64,000 nt of DNA from Hygrocybe punicea (Eukaryota > Basidiomycota > Agaricomycetes > Agaricales > Hygrophoraceae). Under the pieces are notes generated by a model. The model did not search any database. It was given only the letters and a program-made list of their open reading frames with translations, and was not told where the DNA came from. This document shows, one piece after another, positions 21,254 through 35,057 of the stretch; positions within the stretch are counted from its first letter, which is position 1, and every line of letters begins with the position of its first letter. The DNA lies in NCBI GenBank assembly GCA_963556145.1, contig OY744470.1, positions 2,666,001 through 2,730,000 on the forward strand, given 5' to 3'. Made by a program: the position numbers and the translations under genes.

Positions 21254-21665
21254 AATAACAACATTGTTTATTGTACACCACAGCAATATTGGGAGAAAAA
21301 AATGGTGGCATGTCAGAGAGAAGATAATCAGTGCGCACACGTGGAGCACACTGGGTCATCTGGAAGCGTCACCAGCGTGGGACCCCCCATCAAGCAGAAG
21401 AGCAAATGGTTGGTTCATCATTATGCCAGAAGCAAGGAAGACTAGCAGTGGAACAGATAAATGTACTCACTCAGTCTCACTGAGGACACATAACATGATT
21501 GTAATGTTTTCCTGGAGGCTCCAGATAGCTCTACGTATCCTGAGAAGGTTCAATCCGTGGCCGGTGTTGTATCCAGACCGGTGGGTTACGAGACAGACAG
21601 CTGTGGGCAAGATGTTGCCTTTTCATGTATCACAAAGGAACGACGACAGCATTCAACGAAGCAGT
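21254..21665. other. Spacer between foldback element and first host gene
   Basis: A plus-strand 136-codon frame (21264-21674) crosses this spacer but has no domain and overlaps the end of the neighbouring gene. Nothing else is seen; it probably holds the 3' UTR of the minus-strand gene. Confidence 0.4.
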
Positions 21666-22388
21666 TCATCGTGAACATTGAAGTGTCTGATTAGTAGTGG
21701 TCATGACCTGAGACTCATTAGTATTCATCAAACGAACGCACCGGACAACTTTCCCGACCTCACGACACGTTCCCTGACCATTCTCTATCCATGACACCAC
21801 CCATCTTCCTCTTACGACACCAGCAGCATCAATAGTCTCTGCGACTGTTTCCTGCTGCCCCATACGTCCCGCCTTTACTAGAGCAGGAACCCTCTGGGCG
21901 AATTCCCATTTGGCGAAAGGCCGATTACTCTCGACCAAAAACGCGGTATCATATACTCGAGTGACCAATTTTCTCAGTCCCAGCGTGAACGTAGTTATCT
22001 CGAGGCCATCAATGCCGCCATCTCTGTGCGAGGTGAGACGGCGAAGTGTCGCAACGTAGGGGCTAGCGCACCACGCAACAAGGGCTGTAGAGATTCCACT
22101 TGTCGTGATCGCGGTACCGGCTAGTGCCAAGCGGGCACTGAGAGGGAGGGATGACTCGATAACGAACATAAAGGGTGTCAAAGTTGTCGAAAGGGCCAGA
22201 GACGAGAGGGAAAATATTTTGAGGCGTCGAAGGGTCGATGTCAGAGGTCCGTGGTAAACATTGAGTAGTTCTTCTGAATGGTGTGATGAAGCGTTTGGTC
22301 CTACAATTGTTGAACGCCGCCGAAATATCGAGAGCAATGAAGCTTTGGCTTCCGTCCACTTTGCGGTTCGTCGCAGGATTTGAAGCAT
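21666..22388 (-). CDS. TMEM70-like mitochondrial membrane protein
   Basis: A single open frame of 240 codons starts at the ATG at 22388. The N-terminus is Arg/Ser-rich without early acidic residues (MLQILRRTAKWTEAKASLLS), as for a mitochondrial presequence. Two hydrophobic hairpin segments follow (about residues 63-84, SLSSLALSTTLTPFMFVIES, and 88-110, ARLALAGTAITTSGISTALV). A soluble C-terminal domain contains TRVYDTAFLVESNRPFAKWE. This hairpin-plus-domain layout is that of the TMEM70/TMEM186/TMEM223 family, whose members help assemble inner-membrane complexes such as ATP synthase. The role here is inferred from the family. The gene has no intron and is divergent from dynactin p25 with only 40 bp between start codons. 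Confidence 0.65.
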   Translation of the reverse strand: MLQILRRTAKWTEAKASLLSIFRRRSTIVGPNASSHHSEELLNVYHGPLTSTLRRLKIFSLSSLALSTTLTPFMFVIESSLPLSARLALAGTAITTSGISTALVAWCASPYVATLRRLTSHRDGGIDGLEITTFTLGLRKLVTRVYDTAFLVESNRPFAKWEFAQRVPALVKAGRMGQQETVAETIDAAGVVRGRWVVSWIENGQGTCREVGKVVRCVRLMNTNESQVMTTTNQTLQCSR

Positions 22389-22428
22389 TTGGGAATTTTC
22401 CTACTCCGCCAACTGTCCTTATCTTCAG
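22389..22428. promoter_or_regulatory. 40-bp bidirectional start region
   Basis: The two host genes on either side start at 22388 (minus) and 22429 (plus). Their core promoters must therefore overlap each other or lie in the opposite gene's 5' coding sequence. No TATA box is visible. Confidence 0.6.
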
Positions 22429-23235
22429 ATGCAGCCGCCTATCTTCTATTCCAAAGGGGAATTTATTGAAACGGTACAAGAGTTGTTCCTATCCAATACC
22501 TCACCCTCGTCTCACGTAAATTACTTGCATCTACTAGGACACAGGAAACAAAGTCTCGCGTCGAGCCACCATCTCTGGCCCTCAGAATATCATATTAGGT
22601 GGCAAGACCATAATATCCAGTGGTGCCATTATTCGGGGAGATCTGAGACGCATTGGTCCGGGGCATGCTGTCGTAATTTCGTTGGGAAGATATTGTCTCG
22701 TCGGAGAGGGCTGTGTCATGAGGTCTTGTTTTATTTATTGTTCAACCTTGACAAACTACAAAAAGTTGAACGGACTTTCAAGGCCGCCCTACAAGACCTA
22801 CCGTGGCAACTTCAACTATTATCCAATGAAGATCGGAGACCATGTTCATATCGGTGCCAACACGGTTGTGGAGGCTGCTACCATCGGGAATCATGTCGAG
22901 ATTGGGAAAAACTGTGTCATCGTAAGTGGGTTGTTTGAAGAGCATAATCTTTTGAAAGATGCCGAGATAGGACTGTTTAGGGCAAATTCACAATCATCAA
23001 AGACTGCGCCAAGATTGCAGACAACACCGTTATTCCACCCAATACTGTCGTGCCTGCACTCACTCTTTTTTCTGGCTCACCAGGTTTGTTAGTGGAAGAT
23101 GATATTCTGGCGCCGTGAGGAACTCTGATTGAAATTGTAGGTCGCTTCGTCGAACACCTTCCAGAATCGACACAAGAAATGGTTGAGGCGCAGACCAAAC
23201 AGTTTTACACTCGTTTCCAACCATTGGAACAGTAA
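22429..23235 (+). CDS. Dynactin subunit p25 (DCTN5-like)
   Basis: Five exons are separated by introns at 22474-22537, 22723-22782, 22922-22980 and 23084-23140, all GT-AG. The product is a left-handed beta-helix protein of the hexapeptide-repeat class: [61 protein letters not shown] and [15 protein letters not shown] run through the middle. The C-terminus ends in [20 protein letters not shown]. p25 sits in the pointed-end complex of dynactin and helps link dynein to early endosomes in filamentous fungi. The length, about 188 residues, fits the family. I chose the ATG at 22429 because [15 protein letters not shown] matches the usual N-terminus. Confidence 0.92.
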
Positions 23236-25280
23236 TGAACATTCCGCTGCGAAATGCCACCCTCTCCTCTCCTATTAGATGTCGTCAGTCTGTGCGCCAT
23301 CGATTTGGTCTCCGCCGTGTACATCCAATGTACTCTCTCGACAAGGATCGTAATGATGCACCTTCGTGTACAATTAGGCTCCTCTGACGAATTTCCTTTC
23401 TCTGCATTCGCACATTCATGAGCTAATGTTTGGGCGGACACTAGTCCAAAGGTACCGTAATTCCGCGTGGATGTAACCAACATCTCAACGCCATGCCTCC
23501 CCTGCTGATGATTATGATCAGGCCATGCATACAACTCTTTCGGAAATTTGATCTTCTTTGTATTTACAAAATCAGCTTGCTTTCCTCACCGTCGGCGCCG
23601 AGGCACAATTATAATCTTTGGGCACAAGTAAAAAAGGTACCGTTAATTTCATGAGCATGCTAAGGGTCGATCAGGCCATGCATATATAATTACAACTCTT
23701 TCAGAATTTCATTTCATTTTCTTTTTGTTCGCCACAGAAACTTTGGTTTCTTCCCGGGCCCCCCGCAACGACTCACGGCCTGTACCAGCGCGTAAATAAA
23801 TGGTCGAGCAGACACGCAAATCATAAAGGCACCACTGTGGCTTCATGCGCGTGTATGTGTACGTCTTGAATATTCTGAAACATACCTTCCCCATGATGGT
23901 TCGATCACCGTTGGCACCCATTTTCAAGATCTAGCTCCGCTTTTCCAGTAAGAGTAAACGGCATACCAACGATGATCTCGGAGGGGCGGTTTTGATGATG
24001 GCTGCATGGCTAACGGTACATGTTCAACCAAGATTCAGAACCAGCTACAGCCTCTTGTCCAAGCTCGCGGATATTCCCTCAGCAGAGCTCATTCATTCAC
24101 TGATCATCATACATAAGACATTGGCTGGTACCGTGGTAAGTAACGCCTAGCTTCCTCTCAAGCTCACAAATCTAACCGCCATGACGGTCATAGCTCTTAT
24201 TACTACTCATATCCAACTTCAATCTTTCAATATAACCACCCACCCTATCAAACATGCAACGTGAGTGTAGTTGCCAGAGTTTATCGGTTTATAAAGTAAC
24301 TCTTTACCGCGGTATTTCCCTTTTTTAGTCATTTCGTGATCGCCGCATACCTCACCGTCGCTGTCCCTATCGTGAATACCGTTCCCTAGTGAGACTCGTA
24401 CCTCCCTCCCCTCTTCACTTGAACGCGTTGCGGCCAACAAATTTTTTCACTGCCAAAACAGATGATTGCACACGACATCCTCGACCCCTCCTAAGTGCTA
24501 TACCAGGCGGCTTCTTATATATATTTATGTCAAGTGAATAACCTGATTGACGACACTCCACCTCCTTCTCTGAACAAGAAATTCGCGAAAGATGGATGCG
24601 TGCGATGGAAGCAGAACTGATTGCTGCCGAAGAGGCTTTTCGTGCTGTCATTGCGAGGTGATGGGGCGCCAAGACAGAAGTAAGAAGGGTACGTACAAGG
24701 AAGTGAGCATCATCAAGCTTAGTAACTTTAACAAGGCAGAATTCGCTGATGCCATTCGATAAACTGTGAGTCCCTACTTACCCAGCCATGTTTCGAATGA
24801 TGTTACTACAGAATCGCACCGATGCTCACCTCAAGGGTGCAAGTTGACGACTAAATCGTGCTCTGACATTTTCTGTTTCTGTTCTCGCTCCGTGCAGACC
24901 GTTCACTGATCGAGAGTTATCAAAGTCCGCCATACTCTGGAATGTACCAGTGGCCATCACCATATTATGTTATACTATAGTAGTTGTTCTGTATCGTGTA
25001 TTTCTGTGAGCAAATCTACCCTTTTCTATTGATAAATCTAATCAACAGACCTCTTGCTGGATGGTTGTGATAATCCTCCAAATGCAATATATTGCCGCAA
25101 GCGTTACGACGTAAATGTAAAATGAATCAAGCATAATAATGAGCGGAAGATAACTGAGTTGGGGATGAGATAGTGTCAATAGATATGTAGAGGCAAGTGA
25201 GGTAATGTATGTCGAGTTTACTTTTAATCTAGTTGCGTGAGATCGTGAGTTTATCATGCGACAAGGAAAGGGGCAAGGTC
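23236..25280. other. 2-kb stretch without a confident gene
   Basis: No known protein or tRNA was recognised. Three weak coding hints exist. On the minus strand at 23927 an ATG starts MKMGANGDRTIMGK before a GTATGT donor. On the plus strand 24315-24390 reads HFVIAAYLTVAVPIVNTVP after a good acceptor (CCCTTTTTTAG), but upstream phases do not fit. On the plus strand 24577-24660 reads EQEIRERWMRAMEAELIAAE. GATCAGGCCATGCAT followed by CAACTCTTTC occurs twice (about 23516 and 23671), with a GGTACCGT(A)ATT phrase before each, so a diverged duplication of ~155 bp is present. Two small unrecognised genes are possible. Confidence 0.35.
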
Positions 25281-27776
<2,496 letters not shown>

Positions 27777-27872
27777 TCTGCAGTTACAGTCAAGGGGAAA
27801 GACAAGACGGATGAAAGGCAGAAATTTTTTGAAGTGAAGCCTTACGTAATTGTACCGGGATTTGCTCTACTG

Positions 27873-27885
27873 GAATCTTCCGGAA
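27873..27885. promoter_or_regulatory. Heat-shock element
   Basis: GAATCTTCCGGAA is GAAnnTTCnnGAA, three perfect alternating HSF1 pentamers. It lies 97 bp upstream of the mitochondrial Hsp70 start codon and 187 bp from the divergent gene at 28072. Confidence 0.8.
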
Positions 27886-28071
27886 TCAAGGACTGGTAGA
27901 CCAACTCGGCATTTCGAAAGTAAGAGGCTTCAATAATCCAGAATATGGTCGATAACACACAGGAAACAAGGTGCTTTAAAACCGTTGTTCTTTACATATC
28001 GGTAGCTTGTTGCCCAAGAGGAACCCAATATTCACAAGGGTCTTGACAGGCTGTGAATCCCTGCTTCAGAT

Positions 28072-29588
28072 ATGTCTAACCAGCAACCGAAAAAGATTGG
28101 AGGAGAATATGGTGACGTTCGCGCCAACATCGATGTTGAAAAACTGAACGCATACCTCGTCAAAAATGTGCAAGTAATGTGTGCTCCAATTGACGTTAAG
28201 CAGTTCAAGGTATATTATATATATTGTCCAGCTATGAAGTTGTTAACAATGGATCAGTTTGGACAGGTATATTCTGATAAACCTATTCTTTATTCTTGCT
28301 TGACGTATTCGCAGTCCAATCCAACATATTTTCTGACAGACGCCAAGTAAGTGTCGTGGCCTTCAACAATGGGTATTTTTCTTCTGACCTGTTGTAGACA
28401 GAATCGGTTTGTACTACGGAAGAAACCAGCTGGACAGCTGCTTTCTAGTACAGCGCATCAAATCGAACGAGAGTACATCATGCTTCAGGCCCTCCACAGA
28501 CACAACACGCTCTCCTCAACCCCTCCCGAACAAGTCGTACCCGTCCCTGAGCCCATCATACTCTGCGAGGACAAAGATGTGATCGGGACGCCTTTTTATG
28601 TGATGGAATTTTTGGATGGACGCATATTCACTGATGTCAGGATGTTGGAGGTGTCTTCAAAGGCCAGACAAGAGTGGTGTGTGAAGTGATATATATCTGG
28701 ATAGTTGAACGGTGTTGAGTTTATACATCTGGTCTGCTCTCAGCTGGCTTTCCGCTGTTCGCGCTCTTTCTGCACTGTCATCCCTGTCGCCAGCCGCACT
28801 AGGCCTCTCAATGTTTGGACCATCGACTGACTATTTTCCTCGACAAATCAAATCTTTGACACGTGTTTCCGTGGCACAATCAAAGGCTGTGGATATTCAC
28901 ACCAATCAACCGACTGGGACTATTCCACATTTTGACGAGTTGATCGCGTGGTACAAGAAACACCTTCCAGACGAGAGGAAGACAGGTCTCCGAATTGTCC
29001 ACGGAGACTACAAGCTTGACAACCTGGTCTTCCACCCCATCGAGAACCGTGTAATCGGGATACTAGACTGGGAACTCTGTACCCTTGGCAGTCCGGTAAG
29101 CCTGAGTCTTCGTGACACATTAAATTTGGTGCTTATGGTTTTTTGGACTTGTAGCTTGCGGATTTGGGAAATTTGACTCAACCTTGGAGCATTGATGTTA
29201 AGGATCTTCCAAATGATCCATCCTTAGTCAACTGGTCCATGATGAAAGGATTCAAGAACACAACGAAAGACGTCCCCATCCCTCTAGAGGACCTAGAGCA
29301 AGAGTACTGTCGTCGCACCGATCAGCCATACCCGATCGCGGAAATGATGTTTGTGCGAAGTTGGATGCTTTTCCGAGCAAGTGTTATCAATTTCCCGTCC
29401 TCGAGACGCTAATTCACGTCTGGCATAGCTGGCTGTTATCTCGCAGGGTATTGCCGCGCGTTATGCACGGCGCCAAGCTAGCTCGGAGAGTGCCCATATA
29501 CAGGTGCGCATGTTCCCGATCATCGGGAATTTAGCTAGGCGAGTTCTAGAGGACGAGGGTTCCATTACTCCTCGGATATCAAAGCTTT
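28072..29588 (+). CDS. APH-family phosphotransferase (ACAD10/11 N-domain like)
   Basis: The ATG at 28072 ([20 protein letters not shown]) begins a multi-exon gene. A 9-nt micro-exon (28258-28266, TTTGGACAG) joins KQFK to [12 protein letters not shown], restoring the glycine-loop region. The lysine block is [20 protein letters not shown]. The kinase core is [18 protein letters not shown] (catalytic HGDxxxxN) and [20 protein letters not shown] (metal-binding D). The C-terminus [10 protein letters not shown] continues through a GC-AG intron (29377-29428) into [20 protein letters not shown], and the gene stops at 29588. This layout is that of the aminoglycoside-phosphotransferase-like domain found alone or fused to acyl-CoA dehydrogenase in ACAD10/11. 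Human ACAD11 phosphorylates 4-hydroxyacyl-CoA. The substrate here is unknown. It shares a 295-bp divergent region with mitochondrial Hsp70. Confidence 0.88.
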
Positions 29589-30005
29589 GAAATTCCAAAC
29601 GCTGTAATACTCAACATGTGATGAATTCTGGTCAGTTCACGGTCGAGATAAACATATCAACGGCTCTCCGGTCTCAAAGGAATATTGCTCCATTTTTGCT
29701 TACGTGGACATCGACACAACATGTAAATCTTGTCTGGTGTTGCATATTGTTGCAAAACAAAAGTCCAAGCGGAATAGCTATATTTGGGTGAACTTCGAAT
29801 TCCGACGAATCGCCAACGTTGTGCGTTGGTGGTCCATAACAGACCGGTTTCAGGTAAATGGTTGTACTTGTTGTTCACGCCCGTTTATCTTGGTCCTTCC
29901 AACAAAGGCTTAAGTACCTGTAAACGAACGGTAAGCGCCCAGCCATCTCAGCCACGTATAAACGTTCAGTACCTTCAGTCGTCAATTGCAAACATATTAG
30001 GGAAC

Positions 30006-33000
30006 ATGCCGGTCAATGCCCTCACGCGAACAGTTGGACTCAAGGTTGGACCAGTGGTCGTCGAAACACTGCTGCATCGTTATTTTGATCGGGTGAAAGC
30101 TCAAGACGGCAAGGGCATGACAAAATTAAGAGAGGACGAGGTCTTGTATGATGCGGCGTTTAATATGATCAAGGTATTCCATCTTATTCCAATTGCTGTG
30201 CTACGTATTCTGACAATCACGGAAGGCATTCCTCGAGCAATGTGCCCTGTGAGTTGCAGTCGTTTCTCTGTCTTGGCAACACTTAATGTCTGCTTGCTGC
30301 AGCCACACCGTCGAGGAAGTACAAGGATTTGCTAACACGCGGACCCCTTCCCCTCCATGGGTCCATGTTGTTAGGCTTCTTGTACCTATGTCCTGTTGCG
30401 ACCAAGCCGCTGGGTACCTAACCACGGCCCTCGGTGGATCAGAAGCAGCCAGCCGGATCGTGGGTGGAGTCAAGTGGTGGCAGGTTCGCGGAATCAATGG
30501 GTGCGCACTGGGTTCACAAATATCTCTTGCGACCTTTATATATCTCTCGTGATAGCATCGACGCACAGTGGGTTACGGCCAAGAAGGATCGGCGAGAAGC
30601 AAAAAGACGGCACAAGGAGTCTGAGAAGTTGAAGCACAAGAACGGAACTTCAGATCCAACAACTGACACAGGCGTTTACGAACAAGAGATGGACGCAATG
30701 CCCTGCATCTTGTATTCCCATGGGGGTACGTCAACGGTGTAGTGACCCTGACATCTACTTATATTCCATAGGCGGTTATTATTTTGGCAGCGTTGACCAA
30801 GAAAGGTAGTCAGACAATATAGAAATCAAACCCTACAACTAACGGTAACACTTTCGAATATAGATACTGCATACAACGTCATGCTCGGAAAATCAATGGT
30901 CGCGTTTTTGGTAGAGGAACTCTCTGCTTGAGGCGTCGTGATACTGACATGCGCCAACAGCTGTGAACTATCGGTTGGCGCCTCAGTATCCATTTCCCTG
31001 TGCTGTCCAAGATCTTCTTGCAGCATGTACGTATGCCTTTAGCTCCCTCGATTGGCCTCCAATCTTGACCTTTCCGTAGATCTGTTTTTGATACAGCCAC
31101 CACCGGGAGCGGAGCATTGTCCAGTAAAGCCTGCCCATATAATTATCGTCGGAGATTCTGCTGGAGGGGGCCTCGCACTCGCACTTCTTCAAGTAATACG
31201 TGATGCCGGGCTACCTCAACCGGCTGGAGGAACCCTTGTATCTCCGTGGTGTGATTTGACACACTCTTTCCCTAGTGTTTATACTAACACAGCTTCGGTG
31301 AGCATGCCTAATCACAATGCAATTGTCGTACTGCAACTAATGGCCTGACTAGGATATCATTCCGGAGTATGGGCTTTCAATCCAAAAACCGAGTACATTA
31401 TGGCCGCCGCCGTCCGATGACATGACATGCAAAGTCCAAGCGTCTCTGCGGTCTCGCGTTCGACAGAGTTTCCGGACAAGCGGTTCGAATCACCATGCGG
31501 AGCCAACGGCACCTTCGATTCATCCCCAACCTGATTCGACAGCAAAAATGCCTGTTGACGTGGGAGCCACGGCTCCTTTGCCCTTCCCCAATCATTTGGG
31601 CAGTGAAACCATAACCTTGGTCGCTAATTCAGGAGAAGTTTTAACAGTTGACAAACAAATCCAACTTTATGCACCAAATAGCCTGATGGCTCATCCCCTC
31701 GTCAGCCCGGCACTCTCCTATCTTGGTGGTTTGCCTCCGCTCTTATTCATTGCTAGCGACAAAGAAGTCCTTCGTGACGAGATTATCTACACGTGATTAT
31801 CGTCGTCTTTACCGTGTGGTTAACACTGACCCTCCCCAGTGCTCACAGGGCTGCGAACCCCGAGAAATTCCCTATTAAAGAGGATGCACGGCGGTTGTAC
31901 CCAGTCCTGAATGGGATTGAGGGGAAATATGAAGCTACCAAGGTTCATTTGCAAGTTTACGACGGTTTGTTTTTTTCCCCTCTATTCTCAGAATTGATCT
32001 TGATCCACTGTATCAATAGATGCTGCACACGTTCTTCCTGTACTCTTTGCATTCACTACCCCCGCTAAGTTTTGCTACCGAGCGATCGCGACATTTTGCA
32101 AGCATGTTACTGGAATGAACCTCCAAAGTCCGCTCAGTCCGGCGCTCGCGGTTGAAAGCCCAGTTTCAGCCCCTGCCGCAGGCAAACGACATGATAGCTT
32201 CCTTGGAAACATTTTTTCCAGTCATAAACGCTCATTGACCATCGGAAATATTCCACAATACCCTCAACTCCCACCTGCACCAACTCAGTCAACCCCTTCG
32301 TCAGACAGTTCAGCAAAGCTGTCGTTCACTTTCAACTTCTCTCGCAGGGCTTCCACCAGCAAGAACCGTCAGAACATCCACATTTCGGATACCACTAATG
32401 ACCTCGCCGATCCCGAGTTAGAATCACCCCAAACTCCGGCTGGAGATCGCACCGCTGGCCAGGGTGTTGTGTATAGTGAGACGCTGGTAAGTGCCATCTA
32501 CCGCAACCATCCACCTCGTTGTTGACATGACTTTCCAGGAATTCCCTTCCTGGAAAGACGGTATGATACGAGAACGAGTCTCAACGCAGGGCGTTATCAG
32601 GCCATTGGAGCCTGAAAATGAGCTCGATGCCTTCCACGTGCCGTTGGATGTGATTGGCGTGCCGTCGGAGCTCGGCGTTCGGCGTTATATTGAGGGCTCC
32701 ACAAAGTTCGAGAAAAAGTTCGCTAAGGCTATCAAAGCCATTGAGAAGGATCGTCATCGGAACTTGGAACGTGCGACAAAAGATATACATGCACACATGA
32801 CGCAGCTGCAGGCCATCCTCTTGCGCGACGAGCGAGAGGGGGATTCCGGGGTGTCGTCGAAGGGCATCAAGGAAGGCTTGGTCATGTCGAGCAGCTGGGG
32901 CTGGGCATGGGCACTCGATGGTGACGAGAGGCCGCCTCCAAGCAGTATTGTGTCGAGAAGAGACACGGACGAAGCCAGGCGTCTCGCAAGGATCGCCGAC

Positions 33001-33213
33001 AAGTGTGTACCACCAAGCGACCCCTCCTTCAGCGGAGACCGTCTATGGTCCATCGTGGTGAACTCCCTATCAGCTACACCCGACAAGAAGAAGTTGGAGG
33101 GGCCGGAGCAAAAGGGCCTCGGACTGAATCTCAGGTCGCGGTTTTCGAGGTTTAAACGGAGAGGGAGAGGTGAAGTTGTAGAACTTGAAGGCATCCCAGA
33201 TGTCAGTGAATGA
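30006..33213 (+). CDS. Large alpha/beta-hydrolase (fold-3, HSL-type esterase/lipase)
   Basis: The start at 30006 (MPVNALTRTVGLKVGPVVVE) is followed by a 23-nt exon (30226-30248, AFLEQCA) and HTVEEVQGFANTRTPSPPWV. The oxyanion motif HGGGYYFGSVDQER is assembled across an intron (HGG/GYYFG). The nucleophile elbow is HIIIVGDSAGGGLALALLQV, the acid is probably in LFIASDKEVLRDE, and the His in VYD/AAHVLPVLFAF. A low-complexity Ser/Pro-rich linker and a charged C-terminal region (FKRRGRGEVVELEGIPDVSE) extend it beyond classical esterases, to roughly 850 residues. It has about ten introns. An in-frame TAA at 30419 lies in another frame than the one used, and the frame GYLTTALGGSEAASRIVGG is continuous there. 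Hydrolysis of lipid esters is a family inference. The C-terminal extension has no recognised domain. Confidence 0.85.
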
Positions 33214-33314
33214 TCGAGGATATGCTTGGCTGGGTTTCATTTTATACTTGTATTTGACGGGTCGATAGCTCGCAGAATAGCAATTCAAGCAATAGCCACC
33301 TCAGGCTACCAATA

Positions 33315-34257
33315 ATGGCTGTTCGCTGCCCAATCTATCTCTTCGCCCTGGTCATGTTTTCGAGAAAGTTAGTCATTGTTGGCGATCGCAAGTTCATCAT
33401 TAATTAATATCATTCGTGGCTTGATTGAACCCGCTGGTTCTGGGAAGACTTCGTTACTGGTTGCTTTCTCCATGGCGTTCACTGGCGCATACTGTGAACT
33501 CCCATATGTAAGCTAGCTTCTCTCTCTTGGATCGTAAATAACTCTTTCTACTTCAACAGATACCTAGTCGGCCCATTCCCCTTCTACTAGCATCCGTAAG
33601 ATTGTGACTCTTCTAAGACGTCTTGATTCCTGTACGGTGAATGTGGTAATCGGCGGGGAGGCAGTGAAGCTAGTATTGTGGGATACTTCGTCTCGGTATT
33701 TCTTCCCGCTTCTTGCACTTCCTCTACCGAAAAATCTGATTGCCCTTGCAGGGGCAATGAACATGATGATGTTCGTCAAATACTTTGTGATGCTCTTTGT
33801 GTCCAAGTATTGATGCCATGCGAATCAATGTATCCATAGCTCGCACGACATGCCTCCTGCATCTGCGCTGATGCCATTCTCGTTACATTCGCAATCGACA
33901 GCGCTCAGTCACTTGAAAGTGTATCAAATTTTGTATGTTGGAGTCCTGATCAAATTTCTCGTTTCATGAATGCCAATATCCTCGGTTATCTCTGGGACAC
34001 TGACGCTCCACCTTGTTGAACAGTATGGTCCAGAGATACGACATTTATGCGGTCCGGACATCCCCATTTTTCTGGTCGGATGCAAGGCTGACCGCAGGCC
34101 CACCCATCCTACCTCACCTTCCTCGTCGACCGCCTGCTGTGTCATGCATGCTGATGGAGAAACGGTTTCCGCAGTGATCGGCGCCGTTGCCTATTTTGAA
34201 TGTTCCTCACTCACGGGAGAGGGTGTGCGGGATCCATTTAAAGCAGCCAACTACTAG
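33315..34257 (+). pseudogene. Degenerate Rho-family small GTPase
   Basis: The start reads MAVRCPIYLFALVMFSRKLVIVGD, then GSGKTSLLVAFSMAF, a P-loop cut by DNA with no usable splice acceptor. Later pieces are AVKLVLWDTS/GNEHDD (the G3 box, with Asn where Rho has the catalytic Gln), CADAILVTFAIDSAQSLESV, YGPEIRHLCGPDIPIFLVGC (with KAD as the G4 box) and AYFECSSLTGEGV (the G5 box). The order and spacing are those of Rho GTPases. The C-terminus ends FKAANY without a CAAX prenylation box. Divergent switch residues, a P-loop exon without a clean intron and the missing CAAX box argue for a decayed or strongly diverged paralogue. Confidence 0.7.
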
Positions 34258-35057
34258 TATGCCTTGGGGGGTTGATGATGATATTAGAAGACGAGAAAGA
34301 TGTGTCATTGTATAAGCATTGGATGACAGGGGGTGTGAGGGCGGTGAGATTGATTCAGTTGACCGACATATGCTCCACATTGACATAAGTAATAGTCGCC
34401 TCTTACGACGCTTGACTTGTCACTCCCAACATTTATTTCTAGCAGGGTGGACCGTGCATTACACAGCCGGTCTGGCAGGCGAAATTTACGCCGTTTCTCA
34501 GAATTGGCGACGTTGACTAGCTACGACATGGAATCAGAAATCGAGGTCTGGTGTATCATCATTGGTTCGCTCACCAATTTTACCAGAGCCGCTTCGAAAT
34601 GCATGAATATGCTTCTCGGCGCTTCGCGAAATTCACGACGACATGAGGATCAGCCGACGTTGGTTGCTAGCAAATGGTATTATTATGCCAAATAAATCGT
34701 GGACCACCGAAGCAATGACACTGGTCGAGTCCCTGGAAACTTTTAGGGAAATAATGGGCGCCTCTACCGAAATCAGTTAGACCTTTGGATTATGACTGAC
34801 ATATGCCTTCCGGTTCGGACACCTCTCGCAAGTATGCTCGGAGCCAGCATCCCGTGATGCAAGCTTGAGGACGTTTCTGCACTGGATCAGTGTCGTATCG
34901 TTATGCTCGGGCTTTTTTTCTTCATTTTCTGGCTGACAGTTGTGCCACAACTGCGATCAGCTCGGAGACATGAATAATATTACTAATAATATAGTACATT
35001 CAAGTTCAAGTTGGAAATCAATGCATCAACAAGCAAGCATTGTTGACACAACTCACG
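34258..35057. other. Intergenic, no gene recognised
   Basis: Short frames only (for example 34417-34695) without domain signal. A T-rich run near 34911-34925 and ATAATATTACTAATAATATAG at 34974 lie upstream of the reductase gene and may belong to its promoter. Confidence 0.45.

Noticed and set aside
23709..23927. A 72-codon minus-strand gene starting MKMGANGDRTIMGK
   Set aside because: The start looks plausible but the rest reads through a likely GTATGT donor into unlikely sequence; no downstream exon could be fixed. Kept only as a hint under the gene-free stretch.
30419..30421. In-frame stop making the alpha/beta-hydrolase a pseudogene
   Set aside because: The neighbouring frame carries the conserved text (SPPWVHVVRLLVPMSCCDQA) and joins by normal introns, so the stop is not in the coding frame.
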